Below, in pieces: positions 34,378-42,725 of a stretch of DNA of 64,000 nucleotides. Source of the stretch: Bacteroidota bacterium (lineage in GTDB: Bacteria > Bacteroidota > Ignavibacteria > Palsa-1295). The translations under genes were made by a program, and so were the position numbers. The stretch's first letter is position 1, and the number at the start of each line of letters is the position of its first letter. The stretch is from NCBI GenBank assembly GCA_030706745.1, contig JAUZNX010000004.1, forward strand, positions 62,001 to 126,000, in the 5' to 3' direction. Under the pieces are notes generated by a model. It searched no databases. It saw nothing but the letters and a program-made list of their open reading frames with translations, and was not told the DNA's origin.

Positions 34378-35390
34378 ATCACAACAAGCGACGAATCACG
34401 CTGCGCAATGCCACCTTTGTGTTACAGAGCGGTGTCTTGCTTCCTGATGTCGAAATCGCATTCGATACATACGGCGAGTTGGTTACGAATCGTTCGAACG
34501 TCGTACTCGTACTGCATGCACTTACAGGTTGGCCGTCGGCGCACGAATGGTGGGGCGGACTGATTGGAGAAGGGAAGCTTCTCGATCCCGCACAGCACTT
34601 CATTCTTTGTCCAAATCTTCTTGGGAGTTGCTATGGCTCTACTGGTCCAGAGTCGATCAATCCTAAAACAGGCACAGGGTACCTTGCATCGTTTCCCGAA
34701 ATCACACCGCGGGATATGGCGAAGGCTATATTGAGTTTATTGGACGAACTAGACATCGTGGACGTGCAGCTCGCGATTGGAGGTTCACTGGGCGGCATGG
34801 TCATCCTGGAGCTTGCTTCGCTTGCTTCGGATCGCTTCTGCGCTATTGTGCCGATCGCCGTCAGTGGTTCACAATCCGCCTGGCGCATAGCATTTGGCTC
34901 GACCGTTCGAAAGACCATCACCTCCTTCGATCCAACGCTGAAGGATCGTGACAAATTGAAGAAAGGCTTATGGCTTGCCAGACAGTTCGCCATGACGACT
35001 TACCGTTCGAGCATTGAATTCAACGAGCGGTTTGGACGCGAACTTATCGGTGACAAGTTTCAGGTTGAGACATATCTTGAGCATCAAGGCGATAAGATCG
35101 TCGAGCGCTTTTCACCATATTCCTATCTCACACTTGCGCGCGCTATGGAGTTATATGAACTTCCTCATTCGCTTCCGGATATGCAAGCATTGTTCGTAGG
35201 AGTATCGTCTGATGTCGTTTACGATACTAATGAAATAGCAGCCTTCGCCGCACGATTTCCTCGAGGAGAGTATCAAACGCTGGTGGCCCTGCATGGTCAC
35301 GATTCTTTCCTGATCGATACCGAAGCGCTGACCGAAATTGTGAAACCGTTTGTAGAACGAGTTACTCTTCGAGAGGAGCGTGTGGCATGA
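34371..35390 (+). CDS. metX: Homoserine O-acetyltransferase MetX
   Basis: 339-residue alpha/beta hydrolase that activates homoserine for methionine synthesis. Seen: VVLVLHALTGWPSAHEWW, CPNLLGSCYGSTGP, the nucleophile elbow GGSLGGMVILEL (Ser about 139), and the late GHDSFLID containing the catalytic His. Some MetX enzymes use succinyl-CoA, and the residues deciding this are not clear to me here. Overlaps its neighbours at both ends (7 and 4 bases), so translation is coupled with metB and hom. Confidence 0.93.
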   Translation: MLNHNKRRITLRNATFVLQSGVLLPDVEIAFDTYGELVTNRSNVVLVLHALTGWPSAHEWWGGLIGEGKLLDPAQHFILCPNLLGSCYGSTGPESINPKTGTGYLASFPEITPRDMAKAILSLLDELDIVDVQLAIGGSLGGMVILELASLASDRFCAIVPIAVSGSQSAWRIAFGSTVRKTITSFDPTLKDRDKLKKGLWLARQFAMTTYRSSIEFNERFGRELIGDKFQVETYLEHQGDKIVERFSPYSYLTLARAMELYELPHSLPDMQALFVGVSSDVVYDTNEIAAFAARFPRGEYQTLVALHGHDSFLIDTEALTEIVKPFVERVTLREERVA

Positions 35391-36421
35391 GCTATGATAT
35401 TGCTGAACCCACTACTCTCCGAGGCAAAGCGAGGAGTACTAAGCGACTGCGCCTCGGCTTATTCGGATTTGGCGTTGTCGGCACGGGTGTCTGGAAGATA
35501 TTAGAGGCGAAGCGCGAGGAATTCCATTCCCAATTTGGCGTCGAACTGACAATTGCTGGCATCTGTGTGCGCGAAATGGAAAAGCCGCGCGAAATTCCTG
35601 TTCCTTCGGCGATTGTTACTGACCGCAGGGAAACATTACTCGACGATGACTCAATTGATGTTGTGCTCGAACTCATCGGCGGACGGTATGAAGCGCAAGC
35701 AGTCATCGAGTCGGCGCTTCGCTCGCGAAAGCATGTGATCACTGCCAACAAGCTTGTGCTCGCACATGAGCTGCCGCGATTGCGATCCATCGCAGAGCGC
35801 AATGGCGTGAACCTGTATTACTCCGCATCCGTCTGCGGAAGTGTACCGGTGTTGCGAGCATTAGATGAAATCAAGCAAAGCGATACCATTGTGGGCATTC
35901 GCGGAATCGTCAACGGCTCCACCAATTTCATTCTCACAATGATGGGTCAGGTGAGCACCGATGGTGCGTGTGCAGAATATGAAGCGGCTATGTATGAAGC
36001 TCGTCGGCGCGGATTTCTCGAAGCCGATCCGACGCTCGACGTTTCCGGCGCGGACGCGGCACAGAAGCTATCGGTACTGATCTATCACGCATTTGGACGC
36101 CATGTCCTGCCACAGGAGATCGAGACCAACGGGATAGAGCACATCACAAGCGAGGACTTCGTGCGAGCACGATCCGGGGGGCAAACGTTTAAGCTCATCG
36201 CGAGTGCTGAACTAGATGCGTCGGGTTCGCTTCGAGCTTCGGTTAAGCCCGAGCTGATTTCAACGACCCATCTTTTCGCGCATACACGGGATGAGTTCAA
36301 CGCTCTTGAAATCCAGTGCCACAACGCCGGACCACAAGTCTTGTATGGCAAGGGCGCGGGCAGTCTGCCAACCGCTAGTGCCGTGGTGAGTGATTTGATC
36401 GAACTGCTGAAAGAGGAATAA
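35387..36421 (+). CDS. hom: Homoserine dehydrogenase
   Basis: 344 residues, NAD(P)-dependent reduction of aspartate semialdehyde to homoserine, common to threonine and methionine synthesis. A short basic N-terminus precedes the Rossmann motif LGLFGFGVVGTGVWKIL. The catalytic region reads KHVITANKLVLAHE, GIRGIVNGSTNFILTMM, GFLEADPTLDVSGADAAQKL. It lacks the C-terminal ACT domain of longer enzymes, so allosteric threonine control may be absent. The start overlaps the metX stop (ATGA). Confidence 0.94.
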   Translation: MSYDIAEPTTLRGKARSTKRLRLGLFGFGVVGTGVWKILEAKREEFHSQFGVELTIAGICVREMEKPREIPVPSAIVTDRRETLLDDDSIDVVLELIGGRYEAQAVIESALRSRKHVITANKLVLAHELPRLRSIAERNGVNLYYSASVCGSVPVLRALDEIKQSDTIVGIRGIVNGSTNFILTMMGQVSTDGACAEYEAAMYEARRRGFLEADPTLDVSGADAAQKLSVLIYHAFGRHVLPQEIETNGIEHITSEDFVRARSGGQTFKLIASAELDASGSLRASVKPELISTTHLFAHTRDEFNALEIQCHNAGPQVLYGKGAGSLPTASAVVSDLIELLKEE

Positions 36422-36472
36422 ATCACTTCAATTAGGAATGAGGAATTTGATATGAGGCGTGTTACGGTATGA

Positions 36473-37210
36473 ATGCCGGAAGAATTTTCCTTCGCCACAC
36501 CACAGGATAAGAAGCATTACGTCGAGCGGATGTTCTCTCGCATCGCCAGACGCTATGATTTCTTCAATCACTTTCTGTCGGCCGGATTCGATCGTGCCTG
36601 GCGCCGAAAAGCCATTCGATTACTGCAGGATCGGATGCTGAGTCCTGAACAGCCGCATATTCTCGACGTCGCTTGCGGTACCGGCGATCTGGCATTCGAA
36701 GCACTTCGGCAGATGCCCAATGCAGAGATCACCGCGATCGACCTGGCCGAACCCATGCTTGACCTTCTTCGATCAAAGGCGTCGGCGCGAAATCTCATGC
36801 TGATCGTCGAGCGTGGTGACGTTGAGGCGCTCGAGTTCGCTGATCAGACCTTCGATGGCGTTACCATAGGATTCGGTACTCGAAATTTTACAAGTCTTCC
36901 CATTGCCTTTCGAGAGATTCATCGCGTGCTGAAGCCGGGCGGTGTCTTTGTCAATCTGGAACTCGCTCGGCCGCGGGTCTTCCCCATGAAGCAACTCTAC
37001 CGATTCTATTTCGACTGGCTGCTACCAAGACTTGCGAAGCTCTTTGCTGGCGATGAATCAGCCTATCGTTACTTGCCGGATTCACTTCGAAAATTCCCGG
37101 ATCTCGAACCGCTTGCCAAATTGATTGAGGACGCTGGATTTCGTGATGTTCAATTCCAGACCTTGACCGCCGGTATTGTTGCGATACACTCCGGTATTCG
37201 GGCCGCTTAG
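36473..37210 (+). CDS. ubiE: Demethylmenaquinone methyltransferase (UbiE/MenG)
   Basis: 245 residues, SAM-dependent C-methylation in the last step of menaquinone synthesis. Family motifs: VERMFSRIARRYDFFNHFLS and FDRAWRRKAI at the N-terminus, SAM-binding LDVACGTGDLAFEAL, then GVTIGFGTRNFTSLP and LEPLAKLIEDAGFRDVQFQT. It lies 51 bases after hom and may share its transcript; a quinone gene at the end of a methionine operon makes sense only through SAM use, which is inference. Menaquinone fits the nuo genes at the right end. Confidence 0.94.
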   Translation: MPEEFSFATPQDKKHYVERMFSRIARRYDFFNHFLSAGFDRAWRRKAIRLLQDRMLSPEQPHILDVACGTGDLAFEALRQMPNAEITAIDLAEPMLDLLRSKASARNLMLIVERGDVEALEFADQTFDGVTIGFGTRNFTSLPIAFREIHRVLKPGGVFVNLELARPRVFPMKQLYRFYFDWLLPRLAKLFAGDESAYRYLPDSLRKFPDLEPLAKLIEDAGFRDVQFQTLTAGIVAIHSGIRAA

Positions 37211-37233
37211 ATCCTGATTCCTTTTAGATGCAA

Positions 37234-37264
37234 AAAGCCGTGACTATCTTGCAGTCACGGCTTT
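37234..37264. terminator. Bidirectional terminator between ubiE and the cytochrome gene
   Basis: A perfect 12-bp stem (AAAGCCGTGACT / AGTCACGGCTTT) around 7 bases, with T tracts on both strands, between convergent genes that end at 37210 and 37291. Confidence 0.85.
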
Positions 37265-37290
37265 CGACATGTGCCTCGAAGAGGCGAATC

Positions 37291-38247
37291 TTAATTCTTT
37301 GTAGATTTCGTGGAGGTCGTCGACTTCACGACAGTCTTCGCCGTGGCCGATTTCGTGCTCATGGCTGCATTGTTCGTTGCATCCGCACCCGTCGCAGGAG
37401 AGAGTGACTTCAACATGTTGTTGCGTTCCGCTTCCTTCTTGAAGGCACCCATGTATTCGACAAGCGAAGCAATCTCTTCATCGCCCAGCGGACCTTTATT
37501 CTTGGTGTGGAACCCGGGCATACCGGTGTTCGCAATACCATCTTCGATCATCGTCTTCCATTGCTTCGGCGAGTGCTTCATCATTGCCTCGCTGGCGAGT
37601 TCCGGACCTGGCTTGCCATCGGCCTTGGCGCCATGGCAGATGGCGCAATCCGCTTCGTAAAGTCTTGCGCCAAGTTCGCCTTTGCCCTTATCGACATGGC
37701 ACTTCGCACAATCACCCTGGAACATACCGTCCAAATGCATCGCGATCTTATGCGCGAGCTTGGACTTGACAACGCGGCCCTGAATGCGGACCATTGCGTC
37801 GGATTTTTCTTTCGAATTCGAAGTGATCGTCACGCTCTTGGAGATCGGGCCTTCCGGCTTACCATTGGCATCGAACGTCACATGCAACCGGCTCGTCTTG
37901 CCGGGTGGTATGCGGCTCATGTCCATCATCGCCGCCGTGCAACCACAGGAGGGATGTGTGCCGAGGATCACCAGTGTGTCGGTCCCAGTGTTGCTGATGT
38001 CAAAAAAGTGCTCGGCCTTCGTGCCTTGCTCGATGTCATGGAAATCGTAGCTGTCATCCTTGATCGAGATTTGTGCGCCTTTCTTCGTCGTATCAACTGG
38101 TACAGGCGTCGCAGCCTGCAGCGATGACGACAATGCAGACGATAGCCACTGGCCGGGGTTGAACTGGCCGCTCGGCACAAAGCTATGCAGGGCGACGACG
38201 GCCGCCAGAACGAAAGCCGGAAGTGCGTAAACGATGCGAGATTTCAT
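37291..38247 (-). CDS. DUF1573 protein fused to a di-haem-type cytochrome c domain
   Basis: 318 residues from ATG 38247, which opens a signal peptide or anchor (SRIVYALPAFVLAAVVALHS). A DUF1573 beta domain (about 60-160) has the motif GTHPSCGCTAA. It is followed by a cytochrome c region with two CxxCH haem motifs, CAKCH (about 180) and CAICH (about 201), and a possible Met ligand in GMPGFH. The C-terminus (about 285-318) is a low-complexity Thr/Lys/Ser tail. A periplasmic electron-transfer role is expected. It is preceded by a divergent leader copy at 38484-38598. Confidence 0.85.
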   Translation of the reverse strand: MKSRIVYALPAFVLAAVVALHSFVPSGQFNPGQWLSSALSSSLQAATPVPVDTTKKGAQISIKDDSYDFHDIEQGTKAEHFFDISNTGTDTLVILGTHPSCGCTAAMMDMSRIPPGKTSRLHVTFDANGKPEGPISKSVTITSNSKEKSDAMVRIQGRVVKSKLAHKIAMHLDGMFQGDCAKCHVDKGKGELGARLYEADCAICHGAKADGKPGPELASEAMMKHSPKQWKTMIEDGIANTGMPGFHTKNKGPLGDEEIASLVEYMGAFKKEAERNNMLKSLSPATGADATNNAAMSTKSATAKTVVKSTTSTKSTKN

Positions 38248-38483
38248 AGTCAGAATTACGTAAAGACTGAAAAAATTGACCGATCCAAGATGATCGCTCA
38301 TCCTCCCCAGGATGATTGCTCATCCCACCAGCGAGTCACAGTTCACTCGCGGCTAAAGAGTACAAAAAACTACGAGCGTTGGGTTCCACAATCACTTCGC
38401 CCCATGCCCATTTCGCACATTGTGATTATGAATTAATTTCTCTCTTAAATTCAAAGTTAATGAAAAGCCGCTTTTTTCTTCAC

Positions 38484-38598
38484 AAAATTGCCCGTTCTTG
38501 AGAATTCACGGTCTCTCTCTTTTGAATTGTAATTTAATGAACGGCCCCTCTTTCACATTCCATAATTCATATCTCATGCTTCCACAATAGTGGTGCCC
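38484..38598 (-). ncRNA. Divergent leader element, copy D
   Basis: Read on the minus strand: GATGGGCACC near the 5' end (about 38598), then GTTCATTAAATTACAATTC with AAAAGAGAG (about 38542-38516), then GAACGGGCAATTTT near 38490. This matches the core of leader copies A, B and C but lacks the TTAAAGTATTACTTTAA palindrome and a boxA-like motif. A second degraded core (TTTCATTAACTTTGAATTTA, then AGAGAGAAATTAA) follows at about 38468-38434. It precedes the cytochrome gene. Confidence 0.5.
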
Positions 38599-38689
38599 AT
38601 CTTAGCAATGGGAAAGAACCCACGCCCCGTACCCATGAGTTCCGGCTCTTTGGTCACCGAACGAACGCGCTCCCCCAGGTTGCACACGC

Positions 38690-40120
38690 TCACTCCTTCA
38701 CAAACCGCGCGCGGTGCGTGCCATCGCTCGCGTAATATACACCGGGGGAAAGCTTGGAGACGTCAAGTGCATCCCCAATTCTACGGACTTCACACGAGCG
38801 GTCGAGCGGATCAACGATCGTGAGCAGCAGACCGAACGACTCGATGTGGAGGAGCGAAGATGCGGGGTTCGGATAAACACTCGTTGCCTGCGACGTTTGC
38901 AAAGAACTCGATACGCTTGAGTTTCCGTTGCTGCTCAACCGAGCAAGAAACGCGGTCTTCCAATAATTGTTAAACATAAACGCTCCGATCATAGAGCCAT
39001 CAGCCGTGATGGTCGATCGAAACATTCCTATTTTGCCAGAGGATTTCGGATCGATCGAAGGAATAAATTGCTGGCTGTCAAGGGACCAGATTGACCCATA
39101 GTCGCTGGTGCGGTACATCCCAAAGCCGGCGTACAGCCGTGACGTATCCGACAACCGCGACATCATTGGACTTGAAATTGGTGACATATCGAAGAACCCA
39201 AAGGTCGCTTTCCCCGTGTCCACAATCCGATCCCAATGTTGGCCACCATCGAATGTGCGCGCGATCACGCCATTCTTCTGTCGATCTGAGGTAGTGTGAC
39301 TATTCCAACCAAGGACCATCAGGGTATCGGTGTTGCTGAATTGAGATTCGATCCAGCCGTTGAAGTATGTATGAAAGACCGTATCCCGCTCCGGCCAGAA
39401 GGGCACAAAAACTGAATCGACTGTGTGCCAGCCATCCGTGGTGGTATAAAGCGGAACCACGGTTTCGAGTAGTGAATCCGAGTAATACCCATTGCCGACC
39501 ACCCGATACTTGTTCCCGCCGTATGAATGGCAATAGAGTTGCCCTTCATAATCGGGAGATAAGTTGGGCACTGGTCCGTGGTAACAGTCTGGCGTAAACG
39601 GTACCTCTTCCCAGGAGCTCCCCTTGTGAATCAGGATCGTGATGGGTTTGATGCCAACAATAATACCGCTCTCTCGCGAGGAACAACTAATTTGGGAGAG
39701 AGTCGATTTAACGGGACTCGGCTCGACACCCCAATTCTCTCCACCATCATACGTTGACAAGATCAGTCCGCTATCGCCCACAGCAATTGCGCAAAGAGAA
39801 TCCGCCTGAGTCAGTGAGGTGATGAATCTGTTCGATAGGTGCGGGTCTTGCTTTCTCCACGTGCGGCCCGCATCGTCGCTTCTCCAAAAGAGGGTATGAT
39901 ACTGTCCGGAGACTGAATCCATCACCACGCAGCAGACGGTGCAGACATTCCCATGGGATGAAATCTGAAAGTTCCAGATATTGTCCGCTCCGGTTATAGT
40001 GTCCGTGATTTCCCACACGCACTGTGCTGCGCCAATTTTCGATATGATGAGCAGCAGACTGACAAGCATGATGATTCTCAACGTTAAGATTTGCCACAGC
40101 ACAATGTGGAATCGCTTCAT
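38690..40120 (-). CDS. Secreted BNR/YCF48-like propeller protein with ARFVKE tail (1)
   Basis: 476 residues from ATG 40120. A signal peptide is followed by propeller blades with Asp-box-like words (RSDDAGRTWRKQD, STYDGGENWGVEP, RTFDGGQHWDRI). The C-terminal sorting-type domain starts TSVYPNPASSLLHIESFG and ends LSPGVYYASDGTHRARFVKE. The last ~20 residues are nearly the same, in protein and DNA, as those of the gene at 42726. Probably T9SS cargo; ligand unknown. Confidence 0.8.
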   Translation of the reverse strand: MKRFHIVLWQILTLRIIMLVSLLLIISKIGAAQCVWEITDTITGADNIWNFQISSHGNVCTVCCVVMDSVSGQYHTLFWRSDDAGRTWRKQDPHLSNRFITSLTQADSLCAIAVGDSGLILSTYDGGENWGVEPSPVKSTLSQISCSSRESGIIVGIKPITILIHKGSSWEEVPFTPDCYHGPVPNLSPDYEGQLYCHSYGGNKYRVVGNGYYSDSLLETVVPLYTTTDGWHTVDSVFVPFWPERDTVFHTYFNGWIESQFSNTDTLMVLGWNSHTTSDRQKNGVIARTFDGGQHWDRIVDTGKATFGFFDMSPISSPMMSRLSDTSRLYAGFGMYRTSDYGSIWSLDSQQFIPSIDPKSSGKIGMFRSTITADGSMIGAFMFNNYWKTAFLARLSSNGNSSVSSSLQTSQATSVYPNPASSLLHIESFGLLLTIVDPLDRSCEVRRIGDALDVSKLSPGVYYASDGTHRARFVKE

Positions 40121-40545
40121 AATCTCAAGATGGAGCTTTGTGCTTGCGGGTGTCTGAGTGTACATAGTACTTGTTTACTAATGGAGATTGATTTAACCGA
40201 CCGAGCAAAGCTACAGCAAAATAGGAGCCATACATGCAAATCCTTTACGCCGCCCGAGCCGTCGATGGCCAAGAAGTAATAGCGATAGTGCAACCTTCTC
40301 CGAATGAGTAAGGCAATACTGGCGCCGCGCGTCTGACGCAGCAGTCAGGCACACGATTGAAAGTGCGAAAAGCAGCGAATAGCTCTTGAAACAACTCTTA
40401 GACATGAACATGGAAAACCACCTGTTAACCCGACACGGCAGGCAGCACCAAAGTTACACAGATCATTCTGCGAATTCACTGTGGGCTCTTCACTCCTTCA
40501 TAAACCGCGCGCGGCGCGTGCCGTTGCTTCCTCACGCATTTCAAA
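40121..40545 (-). other. Gene-poor gap with a possible short secreted peptide
   Basis: About 425 bases between two propeller genes. On the minus strand a 66-codon frame (40411-40211) opens with a signal-peptide-like stretch (SKSCFKSYSLLFALSIVCLT) but then shows no family or composition support; it may be a decayed lipoprotein start. A fossil C-terminal tail lies at 40490-40531. Confidence 0.35.
40490..40531 (-). pseudogene. Fossil C-terminal tail of a propeller gene
   Basis: Read on the minus strand this encodes GSNGTRRARFMKE and a stop, a degraded form of the DGTHRARFVKE end of the genes at 38690 and 42726. It is out of frame with, and just downstream of, the stop of the gene ending at 40546. 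No body of the parent gene remains. Confidence 0.65.
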
Positions 40546-42399
40546 TTAATGCGCGATCGTGAATTTGCACAGACCTGAAGCGCCGCCGAGCGTGGCAATC
40601 GCGGTGTAGGCGCCCGTCGTAAGGTTCGAAAAATCCGCCGTCGCAACCCAGGTGTTCGTCATGCTGGCAGCGAGGTCCTGCACTTGCTCGATCGTCCGGC
40701 CCGCGGCATCGCTGATGACAAGCGTGGGACTCGCACCATCCTCCGATGTCTGCTTCGACGTGATCGTAAAGTGAACCGTGCCGTTCGAAGGATTTGGCGA
40801 GGCCGTGATCGCGAGAGTGTTCTTCTGTGGTGTTCGGCGGCGGCTTAACCGAAAGCCGGTCATCGGCTCGCGAATCGTTTGCCGGTAACTGCGCCCAGCA
40901 CCCATGCCGCGGTCAGCGCCGAGCACATAAATATGTCGTGCATCCGGGAATGTCAGACTCCGGTAGGATGTACCCGGATGTGTGAAGAGCGGCTCGGGTG
41001 CCACCGGACGCCACCATCGGCCGCGGATCTGCGTCATCAATACTGTGCCGCTATCACCTACCGCATAGCCGACACTATCATTGACGAATCGTATCGCATG
41101 GAGGTCCTGCCTGGTTGGTGCATAGGAGCGGTGCCACGAGAGGCTGCTATCAACCGTAAACATGAGCGTACCGCTTCCACCACATGCATAACCATTCTTT
41201 GCGGATGTGAAACAGATCCGGCTAAGGCTCGCAAGACCACTTGTGGTAGTCGTCCAGGTTGCGCCGCCATCGGTGGATTGATAAATGGACGCCGTGTCGC
41301 TGTAGATCGTCGTATCGTGTGTGACATTATCCGTTAGCGTGGTCGTATCCAATCGTGTAACTGAATCCGCCAGTACGTAACAGGTATACGGATCGGGAAA
41401 GCTCGCGCTTCGAGCGTACTCGCCCCGGCGCATGGGGATGGCGCGTGTTGTCACCGATTCGAAGGTGGCCGTCGTAAGATACAATGCGGAATCGGTTGCA
41501 ACATAAATGTCGCTGTTGAACTTATTGCGCCAGCCGAATTCCACCATCGGGCGTTTCGTCCCAAGTAGTGAGTCGCATGCACGCCACGTCGATTCGCTCA
41601 CGATGACAAGCGATCCACTCGTATCGCCAACGAGCGCGGACGTATCGGAAATCATCAGCATCGCACTCACTGCTCGCAGGCCCGTGTGGGCTTCCTGCCA
41701 CGTCGTGCCGGAGTCATGCGTGAAAAAGACGAGACTATCGCGCACGATCGCTCCCGAGGCCGCAGAGAAAAAGTCAATTCCGGCTCCCCCTCCTGCGAAG
41801 CGAAGCGGAGACGGAAGGGGCGGTTGATGATCAATCATCCACTGGGAAGTGATTTCAGCGGAGCAGAACGGCGCCACATGCAATCGCCTCCACTGCGTCT
41901 TGCTCGTATCCGATACGTAGATCAGTCCTGGCTCACCGACGGCATAGCACACCGAATCCACTTGGGCGACGCTTCGAATTAAACCGCACGCTTCGGCTTG
42001 CGTATGTTGCGGTGCAGCATACGCATGGGCTTGTTGCACGCGAGTTGAAACGCGCGGTACTGCTAACGACGCCCACGTGCGCCCGCTATCGAGCGATATC
42101 AGCACGGCGATGCTGTCATAGTATACAAACGCAGTATCATGCTCGATCTCGAGCGCAGTGAGGCTCGATATGCCGTGGTACACCATGTGCCATGTGGCGC
42201 CCAAATCCGTGCTGCGAAGAATATCGCCCGGCTCCCGAATCATCACGAGCGCACCATCGCTCATGCCGGCAATCGCCACAAATGCATCCGCTCCAATTGG
42301 ATCCCAGGACTGCGCCATCGCACGCGATGGCATCGCCCACGATGCAGCAATGCTGCCGAGTAACGAGAGTCCGAACAATACCAGAAGCCGCCGCATCAT
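40546..42399 (-). CDS. Secreted BNR/YCF48-like propeller protein (2)
   Basis: 617 residues from ATG 42399. Signal peptide (cleavage near RAMAQ). Blades carry RSTDLGATWHMV, FTHDSGTTWQEA, STDGGATWTTTTSG, FTVDSSLSWHRS. The C-terminal domain (TASPNPSNGTVHFTI ... TTGAYTAIATLGG ... CKFTIAH) differs from the ARFVKE tails of its neighbours. Residues around PPLPSPLRFAGGGAG are encoded by a palindromic REP-like insertion (41779-41823). Expressed behind leader copy C. A GTG at 42423, preceded by AAGGAG, is an alternative start. Confidence 0.78.
   Translation of the reverse strand: MMRRLLVLFGLSLLGSIAASWAMPSRAMAQSWDPIGADAFVAIAGMSDGALVMIREPGDILRSTDLGATWHMVYHGISSLTALEIEHDTAFVYYDSIAVLISLDSGRTWASLAVPRVSTRVQQAHAYAAPQHTQAEACGLIRSVAQVDSVCYAVGEPGLIYVSDTSKTQWRRLHVAPFCSAEITSQWMIDHQPPLPSPLRFAGGGAGIDFFSAASGAIVRDSLVFFTHDSGTTWQEAHTGLRAVSAMLMISDTSALVGDTSGSLVIVSESTWRACDSLLGTKRPMVEFGWRNKFNSDIYVATDSALYLTTATFESVTTRAIPMRRGEYARSASFPDPYTCYVLADSVTRLDTTTLTDNVTHDTTIYSDTASIYQSTDGGATWTTTTSGLASLSRICFTSAKNGYACGGSGTLMFTVDSSLSWHRSYAPTRQDLHAIRFVNDSVGYAVGDSGTVLMTQIRGRWWRPVAPEPLFTHPGTSYRSLTFPDARHIYVLGADRGMGAGRSYRQTIREPMTGFRLSRRRTPQKNTLAITASPNPSNGTVHFTITSKQTSEDGASPTLVISDAAGRTIEQVQDLAASMTNTWVATADFSNLTTGAYTAIATLGGASGLCKFTIAH
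41779..41823. repeat. REP-like G/C-rich palindromic element inside a coding region
   Basis: TTCCGGCTCCCCCTCCTGCG on the left and GGAGACGGAAGGGGCGG on the right form an imperfect palindrome. It is read in frame in the propeller gene and resembles the elements at 48400 and 54681, so it is probably a tolerated insertion. Confidence 0.5.
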
Positions 42400-42425
42400 G
42401 ATGATGTGAACAGGGCACCGCACGC

Positions 42426-42464
42426 ACTCACTCCTTCACAAACCGCGCACGCCGCCATTGCCCG
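42426..42464 (-). pseudogene. Second fossil ARFVKE tail
   Basis: Minus strand codons read IGQWRRARFVKE then stop, immediately after the 3' end of leader copy C (42469) and before the start of the gene at 42399. The parent body is gone. The AAGGAG of the VKE codons may now serve as ribosome-binding site for the GTG at 42423. Confidence 0.65.
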
Positions 42465-42468
42465 ATGG

Positions 42469-42622
42469 AAATAGGTGCTCAAAGTTAAAGTAATACTTTA
42501 ATTCTCTCTTTTGAGTTGTCATTTAATGAACACCCTCTCCATTTGCGCAAGATCGCCTAAGTTGTCAATGAGCTAGTGAGCGACACCCGCCTTCATATTT
42601 TCCCCGAAAACGGTGCCTATCA
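42469..42622 (-). ncRNA. Conserved 5' leader RNA, copy C
   Basis: Read on the minus strand: GTGATAGGCACC (5' end, about 42621), a boxA-like TAGCTCATTGACAA (42573-42560), GGCGATCTTGCGC, GTGTTCATTAAATGACAACT, AAAAGAGAG, the palindrome TTAAAGTATTACTTTAA, and GAGCACCTATTTC at the 3' end. A plausible promoter is TTGCGC (42660-42655), 18-base spacer, TATGTT (42636-42631). Its middle aligns better to copy B than to copy A. Upstream of the propeller gene at 42399. Confidence 0.68.
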
Positions 42623-42725
42623 CCCGCAGAACAACATACAACATTCTACCACCATCGCGCAAGGTGCCCATCAAAGAATTCATAAAATTGTAGTGGCGGG
42701 ATGATCGGCAGAGCGCGGTATGCCC

